From Fibrobacterota bacterium (lineage in GTDB: Bacteria; Fibrobacterota; Chitinivibrionia; Chitinivibrionales; Chitinispirillaceae): DNA of 64,000 nucleotides. Below, piece by piece: positions 35,770-45,267 of this stretch. Position 1 is the stretch's first letter. Each line of letters begins with the position of its first letter. Location: positions 1-64,000 of the forward strand of contig JAEZKP010000045.1 of assembly GCA_023436145.1 (NCBI GenBank), given 5' to 3'. Under the pieces are notes generated by a model, which was given only the letters and a program-made list of their open reading frames with translations, was not told where the DNA came from and ran no database searches. Made by a program: the position numbers and the translations under genes.

Positions 35770-36458
35770 GCTATTTCTCCTTTAAAAACCAACATCCATT
35801 CCAGTACGCTTAAAACTGATAGAGTCTGATTTCAGACCAACCGGTAATCCAGACTATAAATTACTAAAGTGCATCAGTTTTTTCCCTCATATTTTTAAAG
35901 CCGGAAAAAGCAGGTATTTCCCGAAGATCAGAAAAAACGGTTTTACTGTCTATCTTCAGGATCACTTATTAAGAGGTCAAGTATAGGGAGAGGAAGGTGC
36001 ATTTTTCAACGGACCTTAAGGAGAATTATCCGGAAAGATACCAGTGTGGGTTGTGCAATGAAAAACTGTTTTTTCCAGCTCTCCACAACTAAGACCTGAC
36101 ATGCGTAACTTACAATTAGTATGGGTACAGGTGCATAAGTTAGGTATTGCAAAATGAGTTTGACCGGCGTTATCCTAAATTAAGCAGAGAAGTTCCAGTA
36201 GCATTGGTATAGAACTAGTGCGGGAGCCGGATAGTTTTCGCCCCTGGAAACAGGAATTTTATCCTGTACTTTAGCCATGGACTGACAATTTTTATTTTTT
36301 TTCCTTGCGGAAAGATTTTTAATTGTTTATTTTATAAACGTCAATCTTAATACCTCTCACACACACACCTGTAGCATTTCTCTGTTGTTAGGAAGAATTC
36401 TTTCTGAGAAAACATGTTTTTCTAACTTAACCTTACTATGAGAGGAGTAAGCGTCATT
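35770..36458. other. Long gene-free region with no identified RNA
   Basis: About 690 bases between divergent genes with no convincing gene. A seven-base inverted repeat (TAACTTA at 36106-36112 and TAAGTTA at 36136-36142) encloses 23 bases. A (CA)6 run occurs at 36357-36368. It may contain promoters for both neighbours and a small RNA cannot be excluded. Bases 36443-36447 (AGGAG) are the ribosome site of the next gene. Confidence 0.4.
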
Positions 36459-36761
36459 ATGGCAAGAATTTCTAAAGCCCAACTGGTAAAACTGCAGAAG
36501 AAATTTAAAACTGATGCAGCAATTGGCGAGCAGTTCGGAATCACAAGACAGGCGGTCCATCAACTTCGTAAGAAGTATGGAATTGAATCTTCATTGGCAA
36601 ACAATCCTGAACGGAATGCTGAAATTGTAAAACTTTATGACAATGGAACTTCCGGTACAGCATTGGCCAAAAAATACAAACTTTCCATTTCTCAGACTTA
36701 CCGAATCATTAATGAAGCTAAGAAAGTGGTAAAAAAACCTGCTAAAAAGAAGAAAAAATAA
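36459..36761 (+). CDS. Small HTH DNA-binding protein with lysine-rich tail
   Basis: A basic 100-residue protein (start ATG 36459 behind AGGAG). It has two helix-turn-helix units: residues about 10-45 (LKQFGITRQAVHQLRKKYG region) and about 53-85 (YDNGTSGTALAKKYKLSISQTYRIINEAKK), the second like those of resolvase-type DNA-binding domains. The tail VVKKPAKKKKK resembles tails of histone H1-like proteins and should bind DNA non-specifically. It is a single-gene unit closed by a clear terminator, so it is probably well expressed. No catalytic domain is present. A nucleoid or regulatory role is inferred. Confidence 0.75.
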   Translation: MARISKAQLVKLQKKFKTDAAIGEQFGITRQAVHQLRKKYGIESSLANNPERNAEIVKLYDNGTSGTALAKKYKLSISQTYRIINEAKKVVKKPAKKKKK

Positions 36762-36790
36762 ATTTCTCTATATGGACAGGTGTACTTAAG

Positions 36791-36823
36791 GGGATCATGC
36801 AGTGCATGATCCCTTTATTTTTT
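36791..36823 (+). terminator. Intrinsic terminator of the HTH gene
   Basis: A ten-base perfect stem (36791-36800 GGGATCATGC with 36804-36813) with a three-base loop is followed by TTTATTTTTT. This is a textbook intrinsic terminator, 30 bases after the HTH gene stop. Confidence 0.9.
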
Positions 36824-36857
36824 GCTTCCAAACTGCAGCAGGCTGTAGTTTTATAGA

Positions 36858-38498
36858 ATGATCCAAAAAGAAAATGCCTCCAATAGTTGCGGAGAGGTTC
36901 TGAATACTGAGTCGATCCCCCCAAAACAGAGTAAAGATCCTGCAATAGGGAAAACCATCTCCATAGCTACTGCTATAATGATGGGTTCGGTTTTCTTAAG
37001 CAGAGTTACCGGCCTGCTTCGTGAGCAGGTAATGGCACACTTTGGTGGAACAGGGATGGGTATCGATGCTTATGTTTCTGCTTTTATTATTCCCGAAATG
37101 CTGAACCATTTTCTGGCAGGTGGTTTTCTATCGGTCACCTTCATTCCTATTTTTCAACGCTATATCATTAAAGGCCAGCGGGACAGAGGGTGGGAATCCT
37201 TTTCTAATCTTTTTTGTATTGGAACACTTTTTTTCCTGATACTTATACCCTTGAGCATGATTTTTACTCCTGATATACTTAAGCTGGCGGGTATCAGCCC
37301 GGAGACAAAACCGCAATATTTTCACACCACGGTTCGCCTGACAAGAATCGTGCTTCCAGCACAGATTTTATTTTACTGGGGAGCATTTTTCTCAGCTGTG
37401 CAGATGGCAGAAAAACGCTTCTTTATTCCTGCGATAGCACCTCTATGTTATAACGGCGGTATAATTCTGGGAGGAATAATTTTAGCACCCTATATAGGCA
37501 TTGATGGTTTTGCCTGGGGAGTACTCATTGGAGCTTTTCTGGCTAATATGGCAGTCCAGTTACCTGGAGCAATGAAACTGGGGCTTAAATTTCACCTCAG
37601 ATTTGATTTTACTGATTCCGATCTTCTGGAATATGTCAAAAAAAGCATTCCACTTATTCTGGGCTTGAGCATGACTTTCTCCAATGAGATCTTTTTCAGG
37701 TATTTTTCCGCATCCCTTTCTGAAGGTACTGTCGCCAGTGTAAATTATGCCCTGCGGATAATGATGATGGTCGTAGCCATGTTCGGCCAGGCCTCCGGAG
37801 CTGCTTTTTTCCCTTTTATGTCAAAGCTTGCTATTGAAAGAAAATTCCAGGAGATGAATGATATCCTGAACTCGGTTCTAATCAGGATTGCAGTTTTGCT
37901 GCTTCCAATTTCAGTAATCATGATCGTTCTTTCACAGCAGATCATTGCAGTTATCTACCAGCGCGGACACTTCGACTATCAGTCTACATTGCAAACATCA
38001 TCCATTTTCTCAGTCTACCTGCTGGGTGCATTCGGGTTTTCGGCATCCATGATTATCTCCCGTCCATTTTATGCTATGCAGAATACTGTTTTACCCATGG
38101 TGGTAAACACATCGATTGCTTTACTGAGTATACCTTTTTATGTTGTTTTCAGTCGTAAAATGGGGGGACCCGGGATCGCCCTTGCCACAGTACTGGCTGT
38201 AACCATTCAGTTTGTAGTACTTTATGCTGTCTGGAGTTCTAAATATGCCAGCTGGAGATCCGTAAAAAAACTGCTGTTGTCACTTAGCAAAATACTTGTG
38301 ATAACCTCTCTGGGGTGCGCTTTGGGCTACCTGCTCAGAAAATGGAGCATGGGAATAGAAATGAAAAATCTCCTTTTCAAAAACCTGGTAGTGTGTACTG
38401 TCAGCGTAACTCCTTCTTTTCTGCTTATTTTCATCTTATATGAACTGACCGGTGTACAGAGATTTGGTGATACAATCAGAAGATTGCTTAAACGTTAA
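36858..38498 (+). CDS. murJ: Lipid II flippase MurJ
   Basis: MurJ moves lipid II across the inner membrane for peptidoglycan synthesis. The 546-residue protein has about 14 membrane segments. The N-terminal pattern is SVFLSRVTGLLREQVMAHFGGTGMGIDAYVSAFIIPEMLNHFLAGGFLSVTFIPIF, and later segments include VLPAQILFYWGAFFSAVQMAEKRFFIPAIAPLCYNGGIILG and a conserved charged pair. The start ATG 36858 has only a weak ribosome site. It converges with ptsP, 14 bases between the stops. Confidence 0.92.
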   Translation: MIQKENASNSCGEVLNTESIPPKQSKDPAIGKTISIATAIMMGSVFLSRVTGLLREQVMAHFGGTGMGIDAYVSAFIIPEMLNHFLAGGFLSVTFIPIFQRYIIKGQRDRGWESFSNLFCIGTLFFLILIPLSMIFTPDILKLAGISPETKPQYFHTTVRLTRIVLPAQILFYWGAFFSAVQMAEKRFFIPAIAPLCYNGGIILGGIILAPYIGIDGFAWGVLIGAFLANMAVQLPGAMKLGLKFHLRFDFTDSDLLEYVKKSIPLILGLSMTFSNEIFFRYFSASLSEGTVASVNYALRIMMMVVAMFGQASGAAFFPFMSKLAIERKFQEMNDILNSVLIRIAVLLLPISVIMIVLSQQIIAVIYQRGHFDYQSTLQTSSIFSVYLLGAFGFSASMIISRPFYAMQNTVLPMVVNTSIALLSIPFYVVFSRKMGGPGIALATVLAVTIQFVVLYAVWSSKYASWRSVKKLLLSLSKILVITSLGCALGYLLRKWSMGIEMKNLLFKNLVVCTVSVTPSFLLIFILYELTGVQRFGDTIRRLLKR

Positions 38499-38532
38499 CC
38501 AGGGTTGCAGGCTTACCGCAGCAACCGGGTTA
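38496..38532. repeat. Inverted repeat across the murJ and ptsP 3' ends
   Basis: Bases 38496-38508 and 38521-38532 form an imperfect 12- to 13-base inverted repeat (TAACCAGGGTTGC against GCAACCGGGTTA) with a 12-base loop. It overlaps the stop codons of both convergent genes and may act as a bidirectional transcription end, without a T-run. Confidence 0.45.
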
Positions 38533-40753
38533 TATCGGCAACTTTGCTGTGTGAAAGTATTGCAGCTGCAGTCTTTTGCGCCTCCAGGGAATTAATTCTG
38601 GAGATTGACGACTGAATTCGGGGAACAGATGATGGTTCTATGGTTAACTCACGAATCCCCGCTCCTATGAAAAAAGGGAGGTATTTTTCATTCTGAGCCA
38701 TGTCGCCGCAAATAGTTACACTTTTTCCGGCGTTTATTGCAGCATCTGATACTTTTTTGATTACCCGTAAAACTGCCGGGTGATGAGGTAAATACATGGA
38801 TGCGACTTTTTCATTTGTTCTGTCAACTGCCAGCATATACTGGACCAGATCGTTAGTACCTATGGATATAAAGTCTACTTCTGCCACTAATTCTTCGATT
38901 ATGCAAACAGCCGAAGGAATTTCCACCATTATACCTATTGAAGGCTTTGAATTGTGAGGTATCTTTTTCTCCTTCAAATATTTGATACACTCTGCCACGG
39001 CAGCTTTGGCTTCCAGTAATTCCTCAACTGAAGATATCAACGGAAACATTATCCGCAAAGGAGTATCCACACCAGCCCTGAGCATCGCCCTTAATTGTTG
39101 GGAGAAAATCTCCTTATATGCCAGTGAAAAACGGATAGAACGCATTCCTAAGAAAGGATTCTGCTCGTTAGGGGTGTCAAAATAGGAGACTATTTTATCT
39201 CCACCTATATCCAGAGTCCGAAAGGTGATTTCCTTTCCTGGAGATTCATCGACCAGTTTCCTGTAGATAACATACTGTTCCTCTTCTGTTGGAAAATCAC
39301 TTCTGATAAGAAAAGGAAATTCTGTTCTGTAGAGCCCGATTCCCTCACATTTTACTTCATGGGCCAGTTTGAGATCAGAAAGCAGATTGATACTTGCCAG
39401 TAAACGTATTCTTATTCCATCTTCAGTCTCTGTTTTAGGTCGTATCACATTAATGTGAGAGGCTACCTTTTTCCTTCCTTCATCACGCTCCCTGAAACTG
39501 GCTATAACCGTTTCAGAAGGATTAATGAAAAGATTACCCACCTCCGCATCCAGTAATACCTGAGTAGAATCCTGAACCGAAAGAAGTTTGGGGTTGTCGA
39601 TAATAACCATAGGAATGTTCAGTGATCTGGCCAGAATCGAAAGATGAGAAGTCACTCCACCGGTAACCAGGACAATTCCCTGTACATTCTCTGAAGATAG
39701 TTTAAGAATGTCTGAAGGGAATAGTTCACGAGCGATGACTATGTGATCCTCACATTGATAAATATTTACATCTTTACTGATCAGATTATCCATCAGCCTG
39801 AGGCTTAAATCCTCAATATCCTGAACCTTTTCCTGAATATAGCTATTTGGTCCCCGCGCAAAGATATCCATGTAATGCCTGGCTACTGAAAGAACCGCTT
39901 CGGGCGGACTGATTCCCTCATCAATTTTACGGATCATCGAGCCGACAAACTCTTTATCCTTTAGAAGCAGGAGGTGTGCTGTAAAAATCAATGATGCGAC
40001 ATCAGATAGCTTTTCCTCAACCCGTTTCTGAAGAGTCTCCAGTTGGTTTTCTGTTCTGCCAACAGCTTGAAGAAAATCATCAAGTGTGTACTCATCGTCC
40101 TTTATCTTCAGATTTTCCAGATTTTCCAGAAGTCTGCCGCGATTAATAACCTTAGATGGACCGAGTGCAAAACCCTCAGAGGCAACTTTCCCCTTTAATA
40201 ATTTGGGTAACCGGGTTACTTTTTTTTCCGAAACTGCAGTGTACATCTGCACAGACATGAGCAATCGGGCATTTTCCAGCAGATTAGCCAGTTGTGAGGC
40301 AACTGCTTTTAATGTGGCAATATCCTTATCTTTAAATTCCCGGCTTTTTTCACGTTGGATTACTAAAACGCCAATCTTTAATATTCCCCGAACTATAGGA
40401 ACTGCTAAAAAAGCATCATATTTCTCTTCCGAAATTCCAGGTACCGGTTTGAATCTGGGATTGTCCCTGGCGACTTTTTCGTAAACAGGGCGCATCTCTT
40501 TAAGAGACAGTCCGGTTAATCCTTCTCCCAATTTAAGACGAACTGTATTTACTGATTCCGCTTTGAGGCCTTTGGTGGCCCGCAACACCAGCTCGTTTCT
40601 GTCCTCCTGGTAAAGATAAACTGAGCAAACCGCTGCACGCATGTGCCTGGCTACCATATTTACTATCTTCTGAAGAAAAGCTTCTATGCTTTTAGAATCA
40701 GTGAACACCTCATTAAGCTCACCGATATCACAGATTAGTTTGATGTGATCCAT
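38513..40753 (-). CDS. ptsP: Phosphoenolpyruvate-protein phosphotransferase with GAF domain (PtsP)
   Basis: PtsP is the nitrogen-type enzyme I: a GAF sensor fused to a PTS enzyme I. An N-terminal GAF domain (about 15-160; AAVCSVYLYQEDRNELVLRATKGLK, VGVLVIQREKSREFKDKDI-like) is followed by the linker, the phosphohistidine domain with the active-site His370 in GGVTSHLSILARSLNIPMV, and the PEP-binding barrel with GIGLYRTEFPFL, DIGGDKIVSYFDTP, FISIGTNDLVQYMLAVDRTN and SVTICGDMAQNEKYLPFFIGAGIRELTIEPSSV. Length of 746 residues is normal. No HPr or EIIA gene is close. It may control phosphorylation of NPr-like carriers rather than sugar uptake. Confidence 0.93.
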   Translation of the reverse strand: MDHIKLICDIGELNEVFTDSKSIEAFLQKIVNMVARHMRAAVCSVYLYQEDRNELVLRATKGLKAESVNTVRLKLGEGLTGLSLKEMRPVYEKVARDNPRFKPVPGISEEKYDAFLAVPIVRGILKIGVLVIQREKSREFKDKDIATLKAVASQLANLLENARLLMSVQMYTAVSEKKVTRLPKLLKGKVASEGFALGPSKVINRGRLLENLENLKIKDDEYTLDDFLQAVGRTENQLETLQKRVEEKLSDVASLIFTAHLLLLKDKEFVGSMIRKIDEGISPPEAVLSVARHYMDIFARGPNSYIQEKVQDIEDLSLRLMDNLISKDVNIYQCEDHIVIARELFPSDILKLSSENVQGIVLVTGGVTSHLSILARSLNIPMVIIDNPKLLSVQDSTQVLLDAEVGNLFINPSETVIASFRERDEGRKKVASHINVIRPKTETEDGIRIRLLASINLLSDLKLAHEVKCEGIGLYRTEFPFLIRSDFPTEEEQYVIYRKLVDESPGKEITFRTLDIGGDKIVSYFDTPNEQNPFLGMRSIRFSLAYKEIFSQQLRAMLRAGVDTPLRIMFPLISSVEELLEAKAAVAECIKYLKEKKIPHNSKPSIGIMVEIPSAVCIIEELVAEVDFISIGTNDLVQYMLAVDRTNEKVASMYLPHHPAVLRVIKKVSDAAINAGKSVTICGDMAQNEKYLPFFIGAGIRELTIEPSSVPRIQSSISRINSLEAQKTAAAILSHSKVADITRLLR

Positions 40754-40923
40754 AAAAAAATATGCATATTGAAATAAAAAATGTGCCTCAAAGCCGCAAA
40801 ATACTATTTGCCAGTATTAATGGAAGATGGAAAAAAATTACGCTTTGAGTCTTAAAAAATGACTGAAGAATTAAGAACTCAAAAGTTGAGGTAAAAGGAC
40901 GCACAATTTTGAAGATTCGATTA

Positions 40924-41667
40924 TTATGCTTTACCTTGTTTTTTAACCGCTTCCTCGGCTTTACGTATCTCCTCAGGATCTCCCAGATAATAATGATTCA
41001 GGGCATTGAGTTTCTCATCCAGTTCGTAAACCAATGGGATACCTGTAGGAATATTCAGATTAACTATATCATTATCGGATATCTTGTCCAGATATTTTAC
41101 CAGCGCTCTCAGGCTGTTGCCGTGTGCGGCAATTATCACTCTTTTTCCTGAAAGTAAAGCAGGGGCAATACTGTCGTGCCAATATGGAAGAAACCTTTGT
41201 ACCGTGTCTTTAAGGCATTCGGTCATGGGAAGCTCTGCTGCAGTCAGATCTTTATAGCGAGGATCTAATGCCGGTGATCTGGGATCTTCTTTACTTAATG
41301 CCGGGGGCTGAATGTCGTAGCTTCTGCGCCAGATATGAACCTGCTCTTCACCATATTTCCGGGCAGTTTCCGCCTTGTTTAGTCCTTGTAAAGCTCCATA
41401 GTGACGCTCATTAAGTCTCCAGGATCGCACCACCGGAATCCACATAAGATCCATCTGGTCCAGAACAATCCATAAGGTTCGTATCGCTCTTTTAAGAACA
41501 GAAGTAAAAGCTATGTCAAATGTGTAATTTTCATTTTTTAGAATGATACCTGCTTTTTTTGCCTCTTGAACTCCTTTTTCCGACAAATCCACATCGGTCC
41601 AACCGGTAAAACGGTTCTCTTTGTTCCAGCTGCTTTCACCATGTCTGAGCAGTACCAGTTTATGCAT
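40924..41667 (-). CDS. gpmA: 2,3-bisphosphoglycerate-dependent phosphoglycerate mutase
   Basis: Converts 3-phosphoglycerate to 2-phosphoglycerate in glycolysis. The phosphorylated His is in LVLLRHGESSWNKENRFTGWTDVDLS (His9), with RLNERHYGALQGLNKAETARKYGEEQVHIWRRSYD and IIAAHGNSLRALVKYLD completing the site. Length of 247 residues is that of dPGM enzymes. Read alone on the minus strand; the next plus-strand gene is rubrerythrin. Confidence 0.95.
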   Translation of the reverse strand: MHKLVLLRHGESSWNKENRFTGWTDVDLSEKGVQEAKKAGIILKNENYTFDIAFTSVLKRAIRTLWIVLDQMDLMWIPVVRSWRLNERHYGALQGLNKAETARKYGEEQVHIWRRSYDIQPPALSKEDPRSPALDPRYKDLTAAELPMTECLKDTVQRFLPYWHDSIAPALLSGKRVIIAAHGNSLRALVKYLDKISDNDIVNLNIPTGIPLVYELDEKLNALNHYYLGDPEEIRKAEEAVKKQGKA

Positions 41668-41892
41668 ATCTTCTCCGTTTTCAGGTTATGGGTATGTGCT
41701 GTAAGTGGCCGCAAAAAACGGACCAGAAAAATTGAACAATCAGATTAGTTTATGATTTAACAAGTATAAAATAAGTAGTTGTGAGATGTTTAATAAAGGA
41801 CTTATAAGTTTGGGTAAGGTTCACAATAAACCATGAAACCGCAACGAAATAAAAGCTTAAACCGATTTCTTTATAAAGACTTTTAATATATC

Positions 41893-41922
41893 TTTACATC
41901 AAATTATTATCGATTCTATATT
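41893..41922 (+). promoter_or_regulatory. Probable promoter of rubrerythrin
   Basis: TTTACA (41893-41898) and TATATT (41917-41922) are separated by 18 bases, 25 bases before the start codon, which has AAAGGAG at the right distance. A PerR-like box was looked for and not found convincingly. Confidence 0.45.
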
Positions 41923-41947
41923 AATTTTACCTGAAAAGGAGAAAATA

Positions 41948-42523
41948 ATGGCCAGCATCAAAGGTACAAAAACAGAGCAGAATCTCTTAAAAGCATTCGC
42001 AGGCGAGTCACAGGCACGAAACCGTTACACTTATGCCGCATCGGTGGCTAAAAAAGAGGGTTACGAGCAGATCGCTGCAATTTTCCAGGAAACTGCAGAC
42101 CAGGAAAAGCAACACGCAAAAAGATTTTTCCGGTTCCTGGAAGGGGGAATGGTGGAAATTAATGCCATGTATCCTGCAGGGATAATCGGTACCACTGCAG
42201 AAAACTTAAAAGCAGCTGCAGACGGTGAACATGAAGAATATACAGCACTTTACCCTGAGTTTGCACGCATTGCAAAAGAAGAAGGTTTTCCTCAGGTGGC
42301 AGCACAGTTTAATCTGGTTTCCAAAGCTGAAGCTCATCACGAACAGCGTTACAGAATGGTGCTGGAAAATCTGGAAAAAACCGAGTTATTCAAGAAAGCC
42401 CAGGCTACAAAATGGATATGCAGAGAATGCGGTTACGTCCATGAGGGTCCGGAAGCACCAAAGGTTTGTCCATGCTGCGAACATCCCCAGGCTTTCTTTC
42501 AGGTCTTGACTGACATTTATTGA
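41948..42523 (+). CDS. rbr: Rubrerythrin
   Basis: Rubrerythrin reduces hydrogen peroxide to water in anaerobes. The 191-residue protein has a four-helix diiron domain with ligands in ESQARNRYTYAASVAKKEGYEQIAAIFQETADQEKQHAKRFFRFLEG and EHEEYTALYPEFARIAKEEGFPQVAAQFNLVSKAEAHHEQRY, then a C-terminal rubredoxin-like iron site, WICRECGYVHEG and CPCCEHPQAFFQ, with the four cysteines. The gene is a single-gene unit with a likely own promoter, as expected for an oxidative-stress gene. Confidence 0.97.
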   Translation: MASIKGTKTEQNLLKAFAGESQARNRYTYAASVAKKEGYEQIAAIFQETADQEKQHAKRFFRFLEGGMVEINAMYPAGIIGTTAENLKAAADGEHEEYTALYPEFARIAKEEGFPQVAAQFNLVSKAEAHHEQRYRMVLENLEKTELFKKAQATKWICRECGYVHEGPEAPKVCPCCEHPQAFFQVLTDIY

Positions 42524-42543
42524 AAACCTGACTGCTTTTTTTT

Positions 42544-42592
42544 CCAGGGCGCTTGTAAGAGCGCTATACTTTAGCGAAAGGCAACGCCCTGG
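42544..42592 (+). repeat. Dispersed palindromic repeat, copy 2
   Basis: Bases 42573-42592 are the reverse complement of 12263-12282 with one mismatch. The unit is bounded by an eight-base inverted repeat (CCAGGGCG at 42544-42551 and CGCCCTGG at 42585-42592). It lies 20 bases after rubrerythrin and before the convergent PKD-type gene, so it may also end transcription. Confidence 0.55.
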
Positions 42593-42643
42593 GTACGTAA
42601 ATTTATTTTTCAGAATAGTAAACTTTCCTGAATACCTTTGTTA

Positions 42644-45172
42644 TTATTGTTCATAACACCCGAGATGATGCGTTATACTTTGATTCAAACGGTCTGTTGC
42701 AGTCAGAGTAAATGTTACCGGTGTAATATCTTCCAGATTATTTCCTAAATATGAGTTAATTGTAATCTTAAACTGGCAACTCAGGGATGCAGGATCAAGA
42801 AAATCTCCCAGTTTTCCTTTATATATCAGAGAATCCTTATAAATCGACTGAAACTGATCATAATGATATCTGACCACAAGAGTAAATCTGGTCTCCAGTG
42901 AATCGATAGCATCCATTCCACCAGTCCAGATATAATTTATTACAGAAGATCTCAATGTATCACCAGGTGAGGGCAGAAGTACTGCTATCTCATCTTCCGG
43001 CGCATAATCAAGAGTAATAAAAAAGGTATCGCTGCCAAGAAAACCATCATTATCCATGGCATATAGCACCGACTTTACTAAAGGATGTTTCCGGGTAAAA
43101 AGCAGGGAATCACTCAAAGCAAATGACATCAGATTTGAATTGGAAAACCCGATAGCTCCAATTGTTGAGAATGGAGAATCAATATCACAGAAATGTTTTA
43201 TTACTACACCGTTGGAATCGTAGGAACTCATGGAAAAAGAAATTGTACCCTCAAAAACAGATGCTTGACTGGATGAAAGCTGGTCACTTTTTACGTATAA
43301 GATGTCATTTTCCCGTACACAGATGGGCGAAGTTATTGCCTGTACCAGGGGTTTTCCTTCATGAATATTAATCCTGATCGAATCTGTGGTTACCTGATTA
43401 TTATCATCAGTAACTGTCACTTTGACTGTGTTTAATTTTCCACCCGGGACATTAAATGTATGACGAATTATTTGTGAAATGCTGCTTTTATTGTTGATAA
43501 TGGTATCAGAAGAGGAATCCCCCCAGTTGATTATTGTTTTACATATCATTCCATCATTATCTTCAGTTTGTAAAAAAAGCAAGGCTTGCTGATTAATCCA
43601 AACGGTATCAATGAAATACATTGAAACTATATCAGGATAACCTCTACTGATAATCAGTGTATCTTGCATGATGAACGGTTTTGACCAGTGATTGGAGCGG
43701 TCACTTACCTGCGCCTGAAGAGATACTTTCCCTGAAAAGAAAGTATCCACCACAACAGTTAACGTACACTTATCAGAACCAAAAACCATGGTATCACCAT
43801 GTAAATTGGATAATTTTATCCTGAAAGAATCAATGATTCCACCCGGATTATCCTGAGCAAATATTTTGATTCTGAATGGTTTGCCTGTGTAAATATCAGG
43901 TTCTATGACTGTTATACCGTTAACTTCAGGTAAACCGGGTTCAACAGCCAGACTGACATCATAGACATTACTGGTAAATCCGGTAGAATCTGAACAGCAC
44001 ACCTTCAGATGCAGACTGTCTCCGGTAAAACATTTGACAATTTCGGGTACACCGGTAATTGTATCCCACTGCAGATCACCATCAAAACTCCAGAAAAACC
44101 GGTTACACCTGTTTCCGGAAGGAGAAAGCCCTGCTTGAACAGAAAGAGTAACAGATTGATTTTCGTAAACTACTGCCGGGTTAAATGTAACTCCGTTAAT
44201 TATAGATCTGCGGTAATCGTACCCTATGGTAAACAACTGATGATGCTTATATGTGATGCCTTCTGAATTGGTGTAAATAACAGATACCGGAAGAGTACCT
44301 GTCAATCCTGATGTGTTATGGTAAATGCTTAGCAATAAAGTATCGGTGTTGTTAAAGAACATAGGAAATACACTGGTATCAAATGTACTTTCCACTGTCA
44401 GATTCCCGGAATCACCTGTGTGCGATCGAACAATTAATGAAAAGAAAACAGAATCAGCGGTCTTCCTGGACACCGCCTCTTCAACTCTTATATCCAATTG
44501 AAGCTGCCGGTTTAAAAGTGTACAAGGCTCAGTAAAGAATCGGTGTCCTTGCCAATCGGATATGCAGGCTGACAGAACCAGATCTTTTTGCCTGGAAATA
44601 GGAAAAGCACAGGAGTCATTAGCTGCAAGAGTATCGATAACAGTTGTATCCAGATACCAGGTAATATTTTTAATCTGTTCTTTAAAAAAATGATACCCAG
44701 GTAACAAAAATGACCGGATAGAATCAGGATTGGAGATAATCTGAATGTATTGGATTTTACATGGATCAATAATTGAAAAATGAAACGGAAATGTGTCGCT
44801 CCGGGAATTGTGACGTAAACCTGTAATCCGGACTGTACCGGTAAAGGGGGTAGTGAAATAAAATCCCAGTGAATCAGAGCTTTTTTTCCAGTTGAAAAAA
44901 AACGGATCCAGTACTCCAGGGGGATCTGTATGAACTGAGAAACAGGTGAAAGTATCGGTCCCTGATGCATAATAAAAAACATAGGGTATGAATGGATAAA
45001 GAGAATCCTGGTTTACTTGCAGGTTGAATCTGTAGTCTCCAGTGTAAGCTTCATCGTAGGGAGAGTAGGGAAGGTCTGAACAGGTGAAAAAAAGGAAGCA
45101 GAAAATTAGTATCTGTTTATAAAGAGCAGATAGTTTAAGGAGGGTCTTTTCTGTGTCGACTGAAAGCTTCAT
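42644..45172 (-). CDS. Large secreted protein with PKD/Ig-like repeats
   Basis: An 842-residue exported protein. The N-terminus (KQILIFCFLFFTCSDLP) is a signal sequence with a plausible lipidation Cys. The rest is almost entirely beta-sandwich repeats of about 90 residues. Examples are FFWSFDGDLQWDTITGVPEIVKCF and TIINWGDSSSDTIINNKSSISQIIRHTFNVPG, followed by VKVTVTDDNNQVTTDSI, all of which match PKD domain patterns. Earlier repeats are more like bacterial Ig domains. Such proteins usually stick or present on the cell surface. No catalytic domain is visible. It lies in a run of minus-strand genes for exported proteins, 122 bases before the next gene. Confidence 0.75.
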   Translation of the reverse strand: MKLSVDTEKTLLKLSALYKQILIFCFLFFTCSDLPYSPYDEAYTGDYRFNLQVNQDSLYPFIPYVFYYASGTDTFTCFSVHTDPPGVLDPFFFNWKKSSDSLGFYFTTPFTGTVRITGLRHNSRSDTFPFHFSIIDPCKIQYIQIISNPDSIRSFLLPGYHFFKEQIKNITWYLDTTVIDTLAANDSCAFPISRQKDLVLSACISDWQGHRFFTEPCTLLNRQLQLDIRVEEAVSRKTADSVFFSLIVRSHTGDSGNLTVESTFDTSVFPMFFNNTDTLLLSIYHNTSGLTGTLPVSVIYTNSEGITYKHHQLFTIGYDYRRSIINGVTFNPAVVYENQSVTLSVQAGLSPSGNRCNRFFWSFDGDLQWDTITGVPEIVKCFTGDSLHLKVCCSDSTGFTSNVYDVSLAVEPGLPEVNGITVIEPDIYTGKPFRIKIFAQDNPGGIIDSFRIKLSNLHGDTMVFGSDKCTLTVVVDTFFSGKVSLQAQVSDRSNHWSKPFIMQDTLIISRGYPDIVSMYFIDTVWINQQALLFLQTEDNDGMICKTIINWGDSSSDTIINNKSSISQIIRHTFNVPGGKLNTVKVTVTDDNNQVTTDSIRINIHEGKPLVQAITSPICVRENDILYVKSDQLSSSQASVFEGTISFSMSSYDSNGVVIKHFCDIDSPFSTIGAIGFSNSNLMSFALSDSLLFTRKHPLVKSVLYAMDNDGFLGSDTFFITLDYAPEDEIAVLLPSPGDTLRSSVINYIWTGGMDAIDSLETRFTLVVRYHYDQFQSIYKDSLIYKGKLGDFLDPASLSCQFKITINSYLGNNLEDITPVTFTLTATDRLNQSITHHLGCYEQ

Positions 45173-45267
45173 TTTCGGTTATTCCATAGTAATTTGTAAT
45201 TGGGTACAGAAAAGGAAATAGCCGTTATCGGGAAAAATGTAAATACAGGAATTCACTTTAAAAAAAA

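Noticed and set aside
36357..36368. (CA)6 run as a slipped-strand switch
   Set aside because: It is too short, and its position outside any coding frame does not suggest phase variation.
41881..41947. PerR or Fur box upstream of rubrerythrin
   Set aside because: Sequence is AT-rich but the TTATAAT-type dyad could not be matched well.
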